35,309 nucleotides of DNA from an uncultured Prevotella sp. (GTDB taxonomy: Bacteria > Bacteroidota > Bacteroidia > Bacteroidales > Bacteroidaceae), in the NCBI GenBank assembly GCA_947169685.1, contig CAMVQS010000026.1, positions 1-35,309 of the forward strand, written 5' to 3'. Positions 8,574 through 16,241 of this stretch are shown piece after piece. Within the stretch, counting starts at the first letter, position 1, and each line of letters begins with the position of its first letter. The translations under genes and the position numbers were made by a program. Under the pieces are notes generated by a model, which saw only the letters and a list, made by a program, of their open reading frames with translations, was not told the DNA's origin and made no database searches.

Positions 8574-9762
8574 ATTCGTTGGGTATATGCGTTGTTTTTA
8601 TTCTCCATGCTTTGGGGTATAGGTTATTGGCGCGACTGCCGATGTTCTTCATTTGTCCGAGCGGGTAGCCCATGAACGTCACTTCGACGACGCCACGCGG
8701 TGTGTCTTCAGGAAGCACCAGTGCCTCGCCACGCAGGTAGGCAATGGCTTGGGGGTAAGGAAGCTCCACATGGGAACTTGGTCCCACCAAGGGACCGTCT
8801 TGGTCCTCCCGTAGGACCGTTTTGGTCCCACCAAGGGACCGTCTTGGTCCTCCCGTAGGACCGTTTCGCATGATCGCCATAAACAGCCCTTCACCACGCG
8901 TAATGCCTGGGATGAACCGATAGACGGGCTCCGTAAAGCCTTCAAGCAACGAGCCCGTGATGTTCCATTCAGGTTTTATTGGCACGGACAACACCTCAGC
9001 ACCTAGTTCTTCCATAAACCAGCGGATGTTCTCCTCGTTTTCTTTCGTATTAAAAGTACACGTACTATATATAAGTAGGCCTCCTTCGTTCAGGCATTTC
9101 CAGGCGTCGCAGACAATCTCGCGCTGTAGCTGCCAACAGCGTTCCACGTTCTTGGGACTCCACTCACCGATGGTGGCAGGGTCCTTACGGAACATGCCTT
9201 CGCCTGAACAGGGCACGTCGCACAGGATGAGGTCGAAGCGCTGCTTGTTCTTGACAAAGTCGCGCGGATAAAGGTTCGTCACCTCATGGTCAGGATAGCC
9301 CCACTTCTGTACGTTCTCGGCCAGCACCTGATAGCGGTTGCGCACGGGCTCATTGCTCACGAGTGTACTGCCTTCAGGCAATACAGAGCGTAGCAGCGTC
9401 GATTTGCCACCAGGAGCAGCGCAGAGGTCAAGAGCAGTTTTTAGTTGAGAGTTTAGAGTTGAGAGTTTAGAGTTTGCTACGTGCCATAGAAACATCGACG
9501 AAGCTTCCTGCACATAGTAGCAGCCGGCATGAAGTAGCGGGTCCATCGTGAAGTTCGGACGACGAGGCAAATAGTAGCCCTGTTCACACCAGGGCACACG
9601 CTCTCCTCCCTCCACCATCAACCTTCCACCCTCCACCTTTCGAGGGTTCAGGCGGATGCTCACAGGAGGTTCCTCTTCAAACGCCTGTAAATAGCGTCCG
9701 AAGCGCTCCTCACCCATAATCTGACGGGTCTCGCGTACAAATTCTTCCGGTAAATTAACCAT
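8548..9762 (-). CDS. Nol1/Nop2/Sun (RsmF-like) RNA cytosine-C5 methyltransferase
   Basis: This 404-residue, SAM-dependent RNA m5C methyltransferase probably acts on 16S rRNA. It has an N-terminal substrate domain, the SAM-binding motif [11 protein letters not shown], and two catalytic cysteines in [10 protein letters not shown] and [10 protein letters not shown]-terminal extension resembling the RsmF PUA-like part follows. ATG 9762 (MVNLPEEF) is preferred over ATG 9774, because a -7 element covers 9772-9779. The leader would then be only a few bases. Three repeat insertions of different kinds lie within the gene, at about residues 42-53, 96-106 and 300-329, all in frame. Its last 26 bases overlap thyA. 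Confidence 0.9.
   Translation of the reverse strand: MVNLPEEFVRETRQIMGEERFGRYLQAFEEEPPVSIRLNPRKVEGGRLMVEGGERVPWCEQGYYLPRRPNFTMDPLLHAGCYYVQEASSMFLWHVANSKLSTLNSQLKTALDLCAAPGGKSTLLRSVLPEGSTLVSNEPVRNRYQVLAENVQKWGYPDHEVTNLYPRDFVKNKQRFDLILCDVPCSGEGMFRKDPATIGEWSPKNVERCWQLQREIVCDAWKCLNEGGLLIYSTCTFNTKENEENIRWFMEELGAEVLSVPIKPEWNITGSLLEGFTEPVYRFIPGITRGEGLFMAIMRNGPTGGPRRSLGGTKTVLREDQDGPLVGPSSHVELPYPQAIAYLRGEALVLPEDTPRGVVEVTFMGYPLGQMKNIGSRANNLYPKAWRIKTTHIPNEYEAILRHS
8778..8865. repeat. Two 44-base tandem units = four 22-base palindromes inside the methyltransferase gene
   Basis: A 44-base unit occurs twice without mismatch (8778-8821, 8822-8865). Each unit contains two 17-base hairpins of the form GGTCCY-N5-RGGACC, at 8780-8796, 8802-8818, 8824-8840 and 8846-8862, so the true period is 22 bases. 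Because 44 is not divisible by 3, the two copies are translated in different frames, and both are open. They encode a Gly/Pro/Arg-rich insert in the C-terminal part of the protein. Confidence 0.9.
9444..9475 (+). repeat. Heptad repeat, four units, inside the methyltransferase gene
   Basis: GTTGAGA GTTTAGA GTTGAGA GTTTAGA followed by GTTT. On the coding (minus) strand it encodes a Ser/Leu/Asn/Gln-rich stretch ([11 protein letters not shown]) just before the SAM-binding motif. The same heptad family occurs at 13109-13143. Confidence 0.85.
9604..9638 (-). repeat. Heptad repeat, five units, inside the methyltransferase gene
   Basis: On the plus strand the units are TCCTCCC, TCCACCA, TCAACCT, TCCACCC, TCCACCT. 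On the coding strand this reads as AGGTGGA-type units and encodes [11 protein letters not shown]. The same family (TCCACCT units) lies in the MATE gene at 30564-30598. Confidence 0.85.
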
Positions 9763-9768
9763 AATTGC

Positions 9769-9799
9769 TTGCAAAGATAAAATTTTTTTTGCAACTTTG
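9769..9799 (+). promoter_or_regulatory. Possible promoter of the sigma-factor operon
   Basis: TTGC (9769-9772), 19 bases, then CAACTTTG (9792-9799), one base off TAnnTTTG. It overlaps the divergent minus-strand promoter almost completely. TTGCAAAG (9769-9776) and CTTTGCAA (9795-9802) form an inverted repeat. It lies about 60 bases upstream of the start at 9859. Confidence 0.35.
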
Positions 9800-9803
9800 C
9801 AAC
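9772..9803 (-). promoter_or_regulatory. Promoter of the methyltransferase-thyA-folA unit
   Basis: Minus strand GTTG (9803-9800), 20 bases, then TATCTTTG (9779-9772). This places the transcription start only about 4-6 bases before ATG 9762, so the mRNA would be nearly leaderless. The ATG at 9774 would be inside the promoter. Confidence 0.65.
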
Positions 9804-9858
9804 TAATTTAGTAAGAGAAACGTCAAACAAGTGAAGAAAACAAAAAACTACAACGAAT

Positions 9859-10575
9859 ATGAAACAGTATCTTATCGCAATTGCCATGCTGCTCACGCTT
9901 GCCACAACGACGCAGGCAGCAGCCCAAAAGCATCGCCACAGCACGAAGGTAACGGCCGTGGCTCCAGTTGCAACGACAGACACCTCAGGCATTGAAGCCT
10001 TCTCTGACACTACGGGTGCAGCAGTCCCCGACACCATGACTACCTACAGTACCAATGGGCACTATTCGGTCAACGTGACGACACCCATGGACAACCTGCT
10101 CAGCAGTATCGACGGCGAAGATCTGGCCGGAATGGTTTTCGTACTTTGTGCCATATCTATCATGTTCCTGCTTGCTCCGGTTCTGATAATCATCGTCATC
10201 TTCTACTTCATCAACAAGAGCCGCAAGGACAAGCTGAAGCTGGCACAGATGGCCATCCAGAACGGACAACCCATCCCCGATCCGCTGATTCACGAACGCC
10301 CGGCCTTAGGCATTAATCCCTATCGCGGTGGCATCACGCAAATCTGCCTCGGCATCGGACTGATGGTCTTCCTGGGCATGATTCTCGGCAAGCTGGGCTT
10401 CGGTATCGGTGCACTGGTGTTCTTCATCGGACTGGGAAAGTTGATCATTGCCCTCATCGACAATCAGTCACAGCGTAAGAATTACACTTTTACGCCACGT
10501 CAGCAGACACCTCCGAAGACGGAGCAGACGCCTCCACCATATGTGAAATCAGAAGAAAAGGAGGAAAAAGAATAA
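9859..10575 (+). CDS. DUF6249-like membrane protein upstream of an ECF sigma factor
   Basis: This 238-residue protein has a signal peptide (MKQYLIAIAMLLTLATTTQAAAQ), a Thr/Ser-rich periplasmic stretch, and a membrane helix about 92-115 (GMVFVLCAISIMFLLAPVLI). A cytoplasmic K-L-K-L-A-Q-M-A-I-Q-N-G-Q-P-I-P segment follows, then a hydrophobic pair about 155-195 and a Pro/Glu/Lys-rich tail. The middle part resembles DUF6249 as I remember it. Function is unknown. It ends 7 bases before a sigma factor gene and is followed by a DUF5056-like membrane protein. The trio is probably one regulatory operon in which the membrane proteins control or report to the sigma factor; that is inference from order. 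Confidence 0.75.
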   Translation: MKQYLIAIAMLLTLATTTQAAAQKHRHSTKVTAVAPVATTDTSGIEAFSDTTGAAVPDTMTTYSTNGHYSVNVTTPMDNLLSSIDGEDLAGMVFVLCAISIMFLLAPVLIIIVIFYFINKSRKDKLKLAQMAIQNGQPIPDPLIHERPALGINPYRGGITQICLGIGLMVFLGMILGKLGFGIGALVFFIGLGKLIIALIDNQSQRKNYTFTPRQQTPPKTEQTPPPYVKSEEKEEKE

Positions 10576-10582
10576 TCGGCCA

Positions 10583-11122
10583 ATGGCTTCACTCAGCGAT
10601 CTCTCTCTCGTTACACAGGTGGCGGTATTTGGCAACCGGAATGCTTTCGACAAGCTGGTTGTCAAATACCAGTCACCTGTCCGTAGGTTCTTCCTGCACC
10701 AGACGACGGGGGACGGTCAGTTGAGTGATGACCTGGCTCAGGACACGTTTATCAAGGCATACACGAACATCCGCCAGTTCCGCGGCTCGGCATCGTTCTC
10801 CACATGGCTCATGCGCATTGCCTACAACGTGTTCTATGACTACACGCGGAGCCGCGCAAGCCAAGGAACGGCAGATATTGAGCAGGTTCAGATGATTGCC
10901 AGCAGCTCTTCGTCGTCCTTGAAGATGGATATCTACGATGCCCTGGCCCGCCTGAAGCCTGACGAACGCACGTGTATCACGCTGCAACTCATTGACGGAC
11001 GACCCATCGACGAGATTGCCAGCATCACGGGAATGCCCTCGGGCACCGTCAAGTCACATCTCTCACGAGGCAAGGAGAAGTTAGCAACCTACTTAAAACA
11101 AAATGGCTATGAAAGAAAATGA
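10583..11122 (+). CDS. ECF-type RNA polymerase sigma factor
   Basis: This 179-residue sigma-70 family protein has only regions 2 and 4. Region 2 (about 20-90) includes D-D-L-A-Q-D-T-F-I-K-A-Y and F-S-T-W-L-M-R-I-A-Y-N-V-F-Y-D-Y. Region 4 (about 120-172) includes L-K-P-D-E-R-T-C-I-T-L-Q-L-I-D-G and the helix-turn-helix M-P-S-G-T-V-K-S-H-L-S-R-G. A Ser-rich linker joins them. ECF sigma factors redirect RNA polymerase on an envelope signal. No standard anti-sigma factor (RseA, FecR or zinc type) is adjacent. Instead small membrane proteins lie on both sides, and the downstream one overlaps by 20 bases. Confidence 0.93.
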   Translation: MASLSDLSLVTQVAVFGNRNAFDKLVVKYQSPVRRFFLHQTTGDGQLSDDLAQDTFIKAYTNIRQFRGSASFSTWLMRIAYNVFYDYTRSRASQGTADIEQVQMIASSSSSSLKMDIYDALARLKPDERTCITLQLIDGRPIDEIASITGMPSGTVKSHLSRGKEKLATYLKQNGYERK

Positions 11123-11507
11123 CAACATACTGATTGAACAATTCTTCCAGGAGGCTGCACAGCAGCAGATAGAAGACAACGGATTCAGCGAGCGGGTGAT
11201 GGCTGCCATCGGCACTCCCAAGCGCTCGGTCATCTGTGCACAGCGCATGTGGACGTTGTTCTGCATCATGGTGGCTTTAGGAGCATTCATCTATCTTCAG
11301 GGGTGGACAACGCTGTTGTCGTATGCTGTCACGTTCCTGACTTATGTGGAGGTCTTCTTCCGCACGCTGCCCACATCGTTCGACGCGTCGGTACTGGCCG
11401 ACACCATCAATGTCACACCGGCATTCACCATCCTGCTGTCACTGGTGGTCTTGATGATACTCACCATCATCGGCCTGACGCGCTGGGTCAGTCGGTGGGT
11501 GTTGTAA
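11103..11507 (+). CDS. DUF5056-like two-helix membrane protein, candidate anti-sigma partner
   Basis: This 134-residue protein starts at ATG 11103 (MAMKEND; ATG 11109 also possible). A hydrophilic, helical N-terminus of about 45 residues (I-E-Q-F-F-Q-E-A-A-Q-Q-Q) precedes membrane segments near 48-78 and 103-127. The plan, a cytoplasmic helix followed by membrane helices and overlap with an ECF sigma gene, suits an anti-sigma factor, but no known anti-sigma motif is visible. The resemblance to DUF5056 is from memory. It overlaps the sigma gene by 20 bases, and its last 20 bases overlap the convergent PorE-like gene. Confidence 0.75.
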   Translation: MAMKENDNILIEQFFQEAAQQQIEDNGFSERVMAAIGTPKRSVICAQRMWTLFCIMVALGAFIYLQGWTTLLSYAVTFLTYVEVFFRTLPTSFDASVLADTINVTPAFTILLSLVVLMILTIIGLTRWVSRWVL

Positions 11508-13515
11508 CCATGCCGTAGGTAGTGCGCAGCACACGGAACTCCGTGCGACGGTTCAGCTGGTTACAGGGTTCCTGTTCCTCTGGCTTGAGCTGTTCAATAA
11601 ATGCCTGGGTCAGTACGTCGCCTTCCTTCAAGAAAGGAAAGCGCTCCGTCAGTTTCTTGCGTACCGTCTTGGGCACCTCTTTACCATAGCCGACTGGTGT
11701 CAGACGGTCTTTTTGTATGCCATGTTCAATCAGGTAGTTCACAACCGACTCCGCACGACGTTGCGAGAGTCGTTTGTTGTATTCTGACGAACCTTTATAG
11801 TCGCAGTGGGCACTCAGCTCGATGGTCACGTTGGGGTTCTCCTGCAACAGCAGCACCAGCGAGTCGAGGGCAGTCTTCGACTCCGGACGCAACGTGGCAC
11901 GGTCGTAGTCGTAGAAGATGTTGTCAATGAGTACGGGAGCTGTGATACTGGCCAAGGGGAACTGCAGGACGTGCTCCTCCGACTCATCCGTGTCAACGAC
12001 GCTGATTTGCTCCGCATGGTTCAGATAGCCGTTGCAGGTGGCCAACAGCACATAGTCAACGCCGGGCTTCACCTCCTGCGTGAACGAGCCGTCGCCACGC
12101 ACACCCAGCTTCAGGTTCGTGCCGTCGTTACCCACCATGAACACCTGGGCGGCTGTCAGCTCGTAGCCGTCTTTCTCATAGACCCAGCCCTTGACGGTCT
12201 GCATAATCTCAGGGTTCGAGAAACTATAGATGTGGTCCCAGCCTCGCGCATCGCCACGGTTGCTGGAGAAATAGCCTCGGTTATACACGCCCTCGAAGGT
12301 CATGCCGAAGTCGTCGCCCTGCGAGTTCAGCGGGTAGCCCGGATGCTCAACGACCCACTCACGGAGCGTGTCAGGATGCGCAATATAGATGTCGAGTCCG
12401 CCCAGTCCCTCACGACCGTCGCTCGAGAAATACAGGTCGCCGTTGGGACGGAACGTCGGAAACTCCTCGTTGCCGGGCGTGTTGACAGCAGCCCCCAGGT
12501 TCTCCACACCACCCAGTCCGTGGTTGGTGATGCGAATGCGCCACAAGTCCAGTCCGCCCATTCCGCCAGGCATGTCGCTGGTGAAGTAGAGCCAGTTGCC
12601 GTCAGGACTGATGGCAGGGTGCGCATAGAGTGACAGCGTGTCCTTGCTCAGCTTCAGCACTGTGGGCTTACCCCATGCTGCGTCTGAGCGCGGTGCGGTG
12701 GCAATGGTGGCAAAGCGTGGATATTGCGGATCGGTCTTGCAGACGGTCAGGTACATCGTCTTACCGTCGGGAGTCAGCGCACAGGCTCCTTCGTCATCCG
12801 ACGAGTTCAGCTCCGTGTCAATGCTAATGGGTCGCTGCCACTGTCCCTGTTCGTTCTTGGTGGCCATGAAGATATCGGCATTCTTCGTGCCGGTGATGCC
12901 GCTGTATTCGTCACCGCGTGCCTCGTTGCGCGTGGAGGTAAAATAGAGAATCTCGTAGTTGTTACCACCCAGCACGGGAGAATAGTCCGCCCGTCGCGAG
13001 TTGAAGATATCCATGCGCTTCACCGTGTAACGTGAGCCTGCTTCCTTCCATAACGGAGCCATCTGGGCAGACTTTAGGCCAGTACGGGTCATCCCTCCTA
13101 AACTAGTCCTAAACTCTAAACTCTGAACTCTCAACTCTAAACTGTCTATAGCCGTCTGGAACATCTTGGCTGCGTCCTTGTACTGGCCGTTCTTCAGCAA
13201 CTGCTGGGCTAACAGAAAGTACGTCAGCGAATCCTGCTGCTTGTAGCGTATTACGTTGTTGTAGGCTGCTATGGCACGCCCGGTGTAGTTGATGCGACGG
13301 TAGCACTCCGCCAGTTTTGCTGCCCGCTGTCCGCGCAGTTCGCGCTCCTTGGCAGGTGTCTGCTGATAGGCTTTCTTGTATTGGGCGGCAGCATCGAAGT
13401 ATTCGCCCAGCGCATAGAACTGGTTGCCTTTCTTCATGGCCTGTTCTGCTCCACACGAAGTGAGGAGCAAGACCATACCCATTACGATATATATAATGTG
13501 TTGCCTGCTGTTCAT
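11488..13515 (-). CDS. porE: PorE-like OmpA-family lipoprotein (type IX secretion)
   Basis: This 675-residue protein has the domain order of PorE, which anchors the type IX secretion ring to the periplasm. A lipoprotein signal (L-L-L-T-S-C-G) is followed by TPR-type repeats (about 25-120) and a PD40/WD40-like beta-propeller with repeated L-Y-F-S-S/T-D-G-type blades (about 165-420). A carboxypeptidase-regulatory-like domain lies at about 425-510, then a C-terminal OmpA peptidoglycan-binding domain with L-S-A-H-C-D-Y-K-G and R-R-A-E-S-V-V-N-Y-L. Length fits P. gingivalis PorE. A heptad array inserts about 12 residues (125-136) between TPR and propeller. It ends 20 bases inside the convergent DUF5056-like gene. 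The T9SS role is inferred from architecture; other Por genes are not in view. Confidence 0.83.
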   Translation of the reverse strand: MNSRQHIIYIVMGMVLLLTSCGAEQAMKKGNQFYALGEYFDAAAQYKKAYQQTPAKERELRGQRAAKLAECYRRINYTGRAIAAYNNVIRYKQQDSLTYFLLAQQLLKNGQYKDAAKMFQTAIDSLELRVQSLEFRTSLGGMTRTGLKSAQMAPLWKEAGSRYTVKRMDIFNSRRADYSPVLGGNNYEILYFTSTRNEARGDEYSGITGTKNADIFMATKNEQGQWQRPISIDTELNSSDDEGACALTPDGKTMYLTVCKTDPQYPRFATIATAPRSDAAWGKPTVLKLSKDTLSLYAHPAISPDGNWLYFTSDMPGGMGGLDLWRIRITNHGLGGVENLGAAVNTPGNEEFPTFRPNGDLYFSSDGREGLGGLDIYIAHPDTLREWVVEHPGYPLNSQGDDFGMTFEGVYNRGYFSSNRGDARGWDHIYSFSNPEIMQTVKGWVYEKDGYELTAAQVFMVGNDGTNLKLGVRGDGSFTQEVKPGVDYVLLATCNGYLNHAEQISVVDTDESEEHVLQFPLASITAPVLIDNIFYDYDRATLRPESKTALDSLVLLLQENPNVTIELSAHCDYKGSSEYNKRLSQRRAESVVNYLIEHGIQKDRLTPVGYGKEVPKTVRKKLTERFPFLKEGDVLTQAFIEQLKPEEQEPCNQLNRRTEFRVLRTTYGMVTTPTD
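13109..13143 (-). repeat. Heptad repeat, five units, inside the PorE-like gene
   Basis: Plus-strand units CTAAACT, CTAAACT, CTGAACT, CTCAACT, CTAAACT, with one more CTAAACT four bases upstream (13098-13104). The coding strand encodes S-L-E-L-R-V-Q-S-L-E-F-R in the linker between TPR and beta-propeller. It is the same family as 9444-9475. Confidence 0.88.
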
Positions 13516-13580
13516 ACCTTATAATAACGTAGGTCGGTACGTTTTATTGCATTTCCCCTTGATTACCCCACTCTACCCAT

Positions 13581-13612
13581 GACATTTCGGCAGACAAGGC
13601 CGACAATTTGTC
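13581..13612. promoter_or_regulatory. Nested inverted repeats upstream of clpB
   Basis: TCGGC (13587-13591) and GCCGA (13599-13603) flank a 7-base loop. GACA (13581-13584) and TGTC (13609-13612) frame them. GACAA-T-TTGTC (13602-13612) is itself a perfect palindrome. The site sits about 75-105 bases before clpB in the 172-base gap shared with the divergent PorE-like gene, where no TAnnTTTG promoter is seen. It could be a heat-shock operator or promoter; this is inference. Confidence 0.4.
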
Positions 13613-13687
13613 GTGTTTGAGGCGTTCGGCACGGGGATTGTTGCGTAAAAGGTAAAAAGTAAAATAATAAAAAGAAAGGAGCTAATC

Positions 13688-16228
13688 ATGACATTAGAAA
13701 AGTTTACCATCAAGGCGCAGGAAGCCGTCCAAGAGGCGGTGAACACTGCGCAACGCGCCCAGCAGCAGGCCATTGAACCTGTGCACCTGCTGAAGGGCAT
13801 CATGGAGAAAGGCAAGGACGTGACGAACTTCGTATTCCAGAAGCTGGGTGTCAACAGCCAGCAGATCAGCCTTCTGCTTGACCAGGAGCTGCAGCACCTG
13901 CCGCGTGTGCAGGGCGGACAGCCGTACCTGTCAAGCGACACCAATTCGGTACTGCTGAAGGCAGAGGACATCTCGAAGAAACTGGGCGACGAGTTCGTCA
14001 GCATTGAGCCACTGCTGCTGGCACTGCTCAACGTGAACTCCACCGCCAGCCGAATCCTGAAGGATGCCGGCTGTACGGAGAAGGACATGCAGGCCGCCAT
14101 CCAGGAACTGCGACAAGGCCAGAAGGTGCAGAGCCAGAGTGGTGACGAGAACTACCAGTCGCTGGACAAGTACGCCAAGAACCTGGTAGATATGGCTCGT
14201 CAGGGCAAGCTCGACCCCGTCATCGGTCGTGATGATGAGATTCGTCGCGTGCTGCAGATTCTCTCCCGCCGTACGAAGAACAACCCGATACTGATTGGTG
14301 AGCCGGGTACAGGTAAGACGGCCATCGTGGAGGGTCTGGCACAACGTATCATACGCGGCGACGTGCCCGAGAACCTAAAGGACAAGCAGCTCTTCTCACT
14401 CGACATGGGTGCGCTGGTGGCCGGTGCGAAGTACAAGGGTGAGTTTGAGGAACGCCTGAAGAGCGTCATCAACGAGGTGACGAAGAGCGAGGGCCGCATC
14501 ATCCTCTTCATCGACGAGATTCACACGCTGGTGGGTGCCGGCGGCGGTGAGGGAGCAATGGATGCTGCCAACATCCTAAAACCTGCGTTGGCCCGTGGCG
14601 AGCTGCGCAGCATCGGTGCCACCACGCTGAACGAGTACCAGAAGTACTTTGAGAAGGACAAGGCGCTGGAACGTAGATTCCAGACCGTCATGGTGGACGA
14701 GCCCGACGAGCTGTCGGCCATCTCTATCCTGCGTGGTCTGAAGGAGCGTTACGAGAACCACCACAAGGTGCGTATCCAGGACGATGCCTGCATCGCCGCC
14801 GTTCAGCTGTCAGAACGTTACATCAGCGAGCGTTTCCTGCCCGACAAGGCTATCGACCTGATGGACGAGGCAGCCGCCAAGCTGCGTATGGAGCGCGACT
14901 CCGTGCCCGAGGAACTGGACGAGATTATGCGTAAGCGTGCGCAGCTGGAGATTGAAAAGGAAAGCATTAAGCGGGAAACCAGTGCCCCCCTGTCGTCCCC
15001 CGAGGGGGACACCAATGCGCCTTCCACGAAGTTGCAGCAGATGGAGAAACAGATTGCCGAACTGAAGGAACAGGAGACGGCAATGCGTGCACAATGGGAG
15101 AGCGAGAAGGGGCTGTCCGACAAATACCAACAGGTGAAGGAGGAAATAGAAAACCTGAAGTTCGAGGCTGACCGTGCCGAACGCGAAGGCAACTATGGGC
15201 GTGTGGCAGAGATACGCTATGGACTGCTGCAACAGAAAGAGGCACAACTCAACGAACTGCAGGCACAGCTGAAAGCCTCCCCTCGGGGAGGACTGGAGGG
15301 GGCCGTCACCGCCGACGATATTGCCGAGGTGGTGAGCCGCTGGACGGGCATCCCCGTCACCCGCATGCTGCAGAGCGAGCGTGAGAAGCTGCTGCACCTG
15401 GAGATCGAGCTGCACCGTCGCGTCATTGGTCAGGACGAGGCCATCACAGCCGTCTCGGATGCGGTACGCCGCAGCCGTGCCGGACTGCAGGATCCCAAGC
15501 GCCCCATTGCGTCGTTCATCTTCCTCGGCACCACGGGTGTGGGTAAGACGGAACTGGCGAAGGCGCTGGCGGAGTACCTCTTCAACGACGAGACGATGAT
15601 GACGCGTATCGACATGTCGGAGTATCAGGAGAAGCACACCGTGAGCCGACTCATCGGTGCCCCTCCGGGCTACATCGGCTACGACGAGGGCGGTCAGCTG
15701 ACGGAAGCGGTACGTCGCAAACCCTATCAGGTGCTACTGTTCGATGAGATTGAAAAGGCACACCCTGACGTGTTCAACATCCTGTTGCAGGTGCTGGACG
15801 ACGGACGTCTGACGGACAACAAGGGACGTACGGCGAACTTCAAGAACACCATCATCATCATGACCAGTAATGCCACGCGCGAACAGCTGCGTATGCTGAT
15901 GCGTCCGGAGTTCCTGAACCGTATCGACGAAATTATCACCTTCCAACAGCTGACGCAGGAGCAGATAGCCGACGTAGTACGCCTGCAGATGAAACGCGTC
16001 ACCGACATGCTGGAGCCGCAGGGCATCCGCCTCGAAGTAACCGACGCAGCCGTCCGCTACCTGGCTCACGAGGGCTACGACCCCGACTTCGGCGCACGTC
16101 CCGTAAAGCGAGCCATCCAACAGCTGGTGCTCAACGACCTGTCACGTAAGATACTGGCTGACGAAGTAGATCGTAGCAAGCCTATCATTATTGACGAGTT
16201 CGGCGACGGACTGGTCTTTAGGAATTAA
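13688..16228 (+). CDS. clpB: ClpB disaggregase (Hsp104 family)
   Basis: This 846-residue AAA+ disaggregase rescues aggregated proteins together with DnaK. It has an N-terminal Clp-N domain (1-145), AAA-1 with Walker A GEPGTGKT (204-211) and IILFIDEIH, and a coiled-coil middle domain (about 405-525). AAA-2 has Walker A GTTGVGKT (614-621) and [10 protein letters not shown], and the C-terminal D2 small domain follows. Two repeat-derived insertions (about 431-447 and 530-539) sit at the two edges of the middle domain. Only 10 residues separate M-T-S-N (725-728) from R-P-E-F-L-N-R-I-D, where ClpB normally has close to 40. An AAGGAG ribosome site precedes ATG 13688, which is rare in this window. 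Confidence 0.96.
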   Translation: MTLEKFTIKAQEAVQEAVNTAQRAQQQAIEPVHLLKGIMEKGKDVTNFVFQKLGVNSQQISLLLDQELQHLPRVQGGQPYLSSDTNSVLLKAEDISKKLGDEFVSIEPLLLALLNVNSTASRILKDAGCTEKDMQAAIQELRQGQKVQSQSGDENYQSLDKYAKNLVDMARQGKLDPVIGRDDEIRRVLQILSRRTKNNPILIGEPGTGKTAIVEGLAQRIIRGDVPENLKDKQLFSLDMGALVAGAKYKGEFEERLKSVINEVTKSEGRIILFIDEIHTLVGAGGGEGAMDAANILKPALARGELRSIGATTLNEYQKYFEKDKALERRFQTVMVDEPDELSAISILRGLKERYENHHKVRIQDDACIAAVQLSERYISERFLPDKAIDLMDEAAAKLRMERDSVPEELDEIMRKRAQLEIEKESIKRETSAPLSSPEGDTNAPSTKLQQMEKQIAELKEQETAMRAQWESEKGLSDKYQQVKEEIENLKFEADRAEREGNYGRVAEIRYGLLQQKEAQLNELQAQLKASPRGGLEGAVTADDIAEVVSRWTGIPVTRMLQSEREKLLHLEIELHRRVIGQDEAITAVSDAVRRSRAGLQDPKRPIASFIFLGTTGVGKTELAKALAEYLFNDETMMTRIDMSEYQEKHTVSRLIGAPPGYIGYDEGGQLTEAVRRKPYQVLLFDEIEKAHPDVFNILLQVLDDGRLTDNKGRTANFKNTIIIMTSNATREQLRMLMRPEFLNRIDEIITFQQLTQEQIADVVRLQMKRVTDMLEPQGIRLEVTDAAVRYLAHEGYDPDFGARPVKRAIQQLVLNDLSRKILADEVDRSKPIIIDEFGDGLVFRN
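14995..15010. repeat. GC-rich palindrome at the start of the ClpB middle domain
   Basis: GTCCCC-CGAG-GGGGAC is a perfect 6-bp hairpin within a C-run/G-run segment (about 14983-15014). It encodes P-L-S-S-P-E-G-D-T, unlike the charged coiled coil around it. Confidence 0.7.
15276..15291. repeat. GC-rich palindrome at the end of the ClpB middle domain
   Basis: CCTCCCC-TC-GGGGAGG has 7-bp arms and is followed by a GGAGGGGG tail to 15302. It encodes A-S-P-R-G-G-L-E-G just before the V-T-A-D-D-I-A-E-V linker into AAA-2. Confidence 0.7.
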
Positions 16229-16241
16229 AATCTATTCAAAT

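Noticed and set aside
8778..8865. Insertion sequence or attachment site inside the methyltransferase gene
   Set aside because: There is no transposase, no flanking target duplication that I can see, and the host frame is kept. A tandem repeat explains it better.
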